NCBI GenBank assembly: GCA_027371665.1
Contig: DAHXMP010000313.1
Coordinates: 1-8,031, forward strand
From: Bacteroidota bacterium
GTDB lineage: Bacteria; Bacteroidota; Ignavibacteria; Kapaibacteriales; UBA2268
DNA length: 8,031 nt
Direction: 5' to 3'
Shown: positions 5,869 to 8,031 of the stretch, piece by piece
Numbering within the stretch: position 1 is the stretch's first letter
How the letters are laid out: each line of letters starts with the position of its first letter
The notes under the pieces: generated by a model
Told to the model about the DNA's origin: nothing
Database searches by the model: none
The model's input: only the letters and a program-made list of their open reading frames with translations
Translations under genes and position numbers: made by a program

Positions 5869-6693
5869 TTATTTCTTTTCCCTGTACTTTTTTACTTCCT
5901 CCATAAAGTATCTTGCAATTGGGAGCGACATATGATTTGCCGTATCCAAACGCTCAGGGTGCCATTGAACGGCAAGCATAAAAGGCTTGCTTGCATAATC
6001 CTTCCATTCATATGCTTCGATTATCCCGTCCCTTGCCCTTGCCGTTACCAGCAAGCCGTCAGCCAGCCTGTCAACAGCCTGGTGGTGGTTTGTATTGACT
6101 TTTGCTTCCGTAACTTTCGTAATTTTATATAATAAAGTGCCTTCCCTGATTTTGATTTCATGGTAGCAGGTATCCGGGTCCGTGCACCTGTGGATTACGA
6201 AGGTATCATAATCTGTGGGTATGTCAACTATCAGAGAGCCGCCGAGTGCGACATTCAAAATCTGCTCGCCGCGGCAGATTGCAAGAACCGGCATTTTAAG
6301 TTCCAAAGCTTTTTTGATTAGCATAAACTCGAGAGTATCCCTGCGATAGTCAATCTCGCAGCGGCTTGAATCATAAGCCTTGCCGTACCTGCCGGGGAAG
6401 ACATCGGGTCCTCCAGTAAGAACAAGCCCGTCACAGCTTTCGAGTTCTTTTGCAGCATCGTTCAATTTCATACTATACAAGTCAATGAGTTTGGCGTCAG
6501 GCTCGACCTTCTTGATGAAATCAAAATATCGTTCATAGCCGGGGTAATCACCCCCTTTTGAAAAAGCTATTTTCGGTTCTTTACTGAATATATGGCAACT
6601 GCTGAGATATGCAGACAGAACAAGAATGATAGCCGTTCCTGTCATCACGGATAAAGTTTTTATTATATTATTTTTAAGTCTTTTATTTTGCAT
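5869..6693 (-). CDS. Lipoprotein of the gamma-glutamyl hydrolase / peptidase C26 family (class I glutamine amidotransferase fold)
   Basis: This encodes 274 residues from the ATG at 6693. An in-frame TTG at 6708 overlaps the lpxK stop as TTGA and would add five residues. The N-terminus is a lipoprotein signal: basic MQNKRLKNN, a hydrophobic stretch, then L-S-S-C with Cys33. The catalytic domain follows: L-T-G-G-P-D-V-F-P-G-R-Y-G (about 92-104), the nucleophile elbow A-I-C-R-G-E-Q (Cys140), N-H-H-Q-A-V near 202, and Q-W-H-P-E with His245 and Glu247. The Cys-His-Glu triad is complete, so it should be active. Relatives such as PuuD cleave gamma-glutamyl amides in the cytoplasm; being a lipoprotein moves this one to the envelope. 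Its substrate is unknown. Gamma-glutamyl bonds of peptidoglycan stems or of external gamma-glutamyl compounds are possible, but that is inference. It is the last gene of the lpxK run. Confidence 0.88.
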   Translation of the reverse strand: MQNKRLKNNIIKTLSVMTGTAIILVLSAYLSSCHIFSKEPKIAFSKGGDYPGYERYFDFIKKVEPDAKLIDLYSMKLNDAAKELESCDGLVLTGGPDVFPGRYGKAYDSSRCEIDYRRDTLEFMLIKKALELKMPVLAICRGEQILNVALGGSLIVDIPTDYDTFVIHRCTDPDTCYHEIKIREGTLLYKITKVTEAKVNTNHHQAVDRLADGLLVTARARDGIIEAYEWKDYASKPFMLAVQWHPERLDTANHMSLPIARYFMEEVKKYREKK

Positions 6694-6704
6694 ATATTTT
6701 ATTT

Positions 6705-7724
6705 TCAAACGAATAGATTATTAATAATTTTTACCAATTCTTCTTTGCCTTCCGAAACTCTGATTTCAACTGGTAAAACAAAAACAGATATTTTTTGCAT
6801 ATCAAAATTACGCCTGAAATTTCTCAGCTTCACGGCATCTTTTTCCGTCGTAATGACAAAATTAACATTTTTTCTTTCACACTCCTTCGTAATTCTTACA
6901 ACATCGGTTTTGGAATAATAATTATGGTCGGGAAAAGTCAAATGTTCAACTATATTATATCCATTTTCTATTAGTGTGGCTCTGAATCTTTCAGGCTTGG
7001 CGATTCCCGAAACGGCAATGCAGGCTTTCTTAATTCCAGGAATTTTATCCTGATTCGGAACAGTTCCTGTACTTAGTTCATAAGGCTGACTCATTCTAAT
7101 CTCGGCATCGCAAATAGCTTTCTTATTGTTTAGCATTCCTTCAATTAATGCAAAATTTGAAAGAGAGCCCATTTTGATAATTACATCCGCCCTGAGTATA
7201 GAATCGAGAGGTTCTCTCAGTTTTCCTTTGGGAAGAAGCAGTGAATTTTCTAATGTTTCATTATCAATCAAAACAATGTCCAAATCACGGTGAAGCCTGC
7301 GATGCTGGAATCCGTCATCAATTATTATTGAATCAATGTCAAATTCCTTTTCTGCTTTTAATGCCGTATCGCTTTTGCTTTCGTGGGCGACTACCGGTAC
7401 CTTGAGTTTTTCGGCGAGCATGAGCATTTCATCTCCTGCATCATCAATATCAGCCAAAATATTTTTACCATCGGAGACGACTTTATATCCTTTTCTCTTG
7501 CGTTTATATCCTCTGCCTATGATTGCAGGCTTATGACCGGAATCGAGCAATATTTTTTCAATTTCAATTACAAATGGTGTTTTGCTAGTGCCGCCTGCAG
7601 ATATATTTCCGACACTAATCACGGGAACTGAACAATGCACAATTTCCTTCTTACCCTCGTCGAATCTCTTGTTTCGGGCATTAATGATTATTCCGTATAT
7701 TTTTGAGAGTAATGTAAGAATCAT
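6705..7724 (-). CDS. lpxK: Tetraacyldisaccharide 4'-kinase (LpxK)
   Basis: This encodes 339 residues, normal for LpxK, the inner-membrane kinase that uses ATP to phosphorylate the 4'-position of the lipid A disaccharide on the cytoplasmic face. The N-terminus has a short hydrophobic anchor (MILTLLSKIYGII). The P-loop lies in V-G-N-I-S-A-G-G-T-S-K-T-P (38-50). R-G-Y (71-73), G-D-E (97-99, with the family's catalytic Asp), D-D-G-F-Q-H-R-R-L (136-144) and L-P-K-G-x-L-R-E-P (164-172) are all typical. So are S-G-I-A-K-P-E-R-F (239-247), F-P-D-H-N-Y-Y (264-270) and T-T-E-K-D-A-V-K-L (292-300). One oddity: residue 47, just before the P-loop lysine, is Ser (AGC at 7584-7586) where Gly is nearly universal. 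The gene starts eight bases after the DUF374 gene stop and ends beside the C26 lipoprotein, so the three form one operon. No clear Shine-Dalgarno site precedes it. Confidence 0.97.
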   Translation of the reverse strand: MILTLLSKIYGIIINARNKRFDEGKKEIVHCSVPVISVGNISAGGTSKTPFVIEIEKILLDSGHKPAIIGRGYKRKRKGYKVVSDGKNILADIDDAGDEMLMLAEKLKVPVVAHESKSDTALKAEKEFDIDSIIIDDGFQHRRLHRDLDIVLIDNETLENSLLLPKGKLREPLDSILRADVIIKMGSLSNFALIEGMLNNKKAICDAEIRMSQPYELSTGTVPNQDKIPGIKKACIAVSGIAKPERFRATLIENGYNIVEHLTFPDHNYYSKTDVVRITKECERKNVNFVITTEKDAVKLRNFRRNFDMQKISVFVLPVEIRVSEGKEELVKIINNLFV

Positions 7725-7732
7725 ATTTTAAA

Positions 7733-8031
7733 CTATTTATGATTAATCATTTCTTTACTTGTATCAGATGTATCATTTAGTTTTTTTTCACATTCACTGA
7801 TAATTACATCAATTTGTTCGTTGCTGTATTCAGGCAGAACTATGATTAGCTCTGAAAATGTAAGCACAATCCTGGCAAAAGGCAATGGCAATGTGAATTT
7901 GTCCCAGCTTTTTCCGAAAACAAATTTAAAGAAAATTCTCACGCCGCATAAATACAGGGACTCGCCGCTCCTGTGTGCCGCAACTACGCTTCCCGGCTTG
8001 AACTTATGATATGGTCCCCGCGGACCGTCAG
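7733..8031 (-). CDS. DUF374 lysophospholipid acyltransferase-like protein, C-terminal part (5' end outside window)
   Basis: The frame runs in from the right edge and stops at TAG 7733-7735, giving about 99 residues. It begins D-G-P-R-G-P-Y-H-K-F-K-P-G, the hallmark 'D-G-P-R-G-P-x-x-x-x-K-P-G' of DUF374 proteins, which belong to the lysophospholipid acyltransferase superfamily. The K-S-W-D-K-F-T-L-P-L-P-F-A-R block matches the DUF374 'S-W-D-R-F-x-x-P-x-P-F' region. The N-terminal half with the acyltransferase H-x4-D motif lies outside the window. The codon GTG at 7942 lies inside the domain and is not the start. DUF374 genes often neighbour lpxK or waaA, so a lipid A or inner-core role is likely, perhaps late acylation in place of classical LpxL/LpxM, though the substrate is not established by sequence. 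Confidence 0.9.
   Translation of the reverse strand, partial: DGPRGPYHKFKPGSVVAAHRSGESLYLCGVRIFFKFVFGKSWDKFTLPLPFARIVLTFSELIIVLPEYSNEQIDVIISECEKKLNDTSDTSKEMINHK

Noticed and set aside
7733..7942. A 69-residue independent small gene starting at GTG 7942
   Set aside because: The frame continues without a stop to the window edge and encodes the DUF374 signature upstream of that codon, so it is the C-terminal part of a larger gene.
1..8031. CRISPR array, tRNA, rRNA, insertion sequence or prophage
   Set aside because: I looked for regularly spaced repeats, cloverleaf-like segments, transposase or integrase motifs and terminal inverted repeats and saw none.

Overview
The window is AT-rich chromosomal DNA from a Gram-negative bacterium of the Bacteroidota/Chlorobiota (FCB) group, perhaps an Ignavibacteria- or Kapabacteria-like lineage. 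Four things point there: type IX secretion (T9SS) C-terminal sorting-domain sequences, a PorD (DUF4835) gene, an outer-membrane barrel with an N-terminal helix-hairpin-helix domain, and lipid A genes (lpxK). The group-level placement is reasonably firm; the class-level guess is inference. No tRNA, rRNA, CRISPR array or transposase is visible.

Region 1 (1-1116, + strand): a small unrecognised lipoprotein gene (285-959) sits exactly between two stranded T9SS sorting-domain tails (163-282 and 980-1084). The tails share a 23-bp identical block and have no gene body. Region 2 (1114-2034, - strand): porD, a T9SS-associated periplasmic protein. A 185-bp divergent intergenic region separates it from region 3. 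Region 3 (2220-5003, + strand): two outer-membrane proteins in tandem, a PorV/PorQ/FadL-like barrel and a large HhH-plus-barrel protein. They lie in the same reading frame, separated by one stop codon, and the second gene has no ordinary start codon in the right place.

Region 4 (5024-5590, - strand): an M23 (LytM)-fold protein with no export signal. It keeps the zinc ligands but lacks both catalytic histidines. A 278-bp very AT-rich gap with an imperfect inverted repeat follows. Region 5 (5869-8031, - strand): a tight run transcribed right to left. It holds the C-terminal end of a DUF374 lysophospholipid-acyltransferase-like gene, then lpxK, then a lipoprotein of the gamma-glutamyl hydrolase (peptidase C26) family.

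The common theme is the cell envelope: lipid A synthesis, outer-membrane barrels, T9SS, and two proteins with peptidoglycan- or gamma-glutamyl-hydrolase folds. The least explained parts are the lipoprotein framed by sorting-domain relics, the barrel/HhH-barrel pair (a candidate outer-membrane DNA-handling unit, by inference only), and the catalytically altered cytosolic-looking M23 protein.
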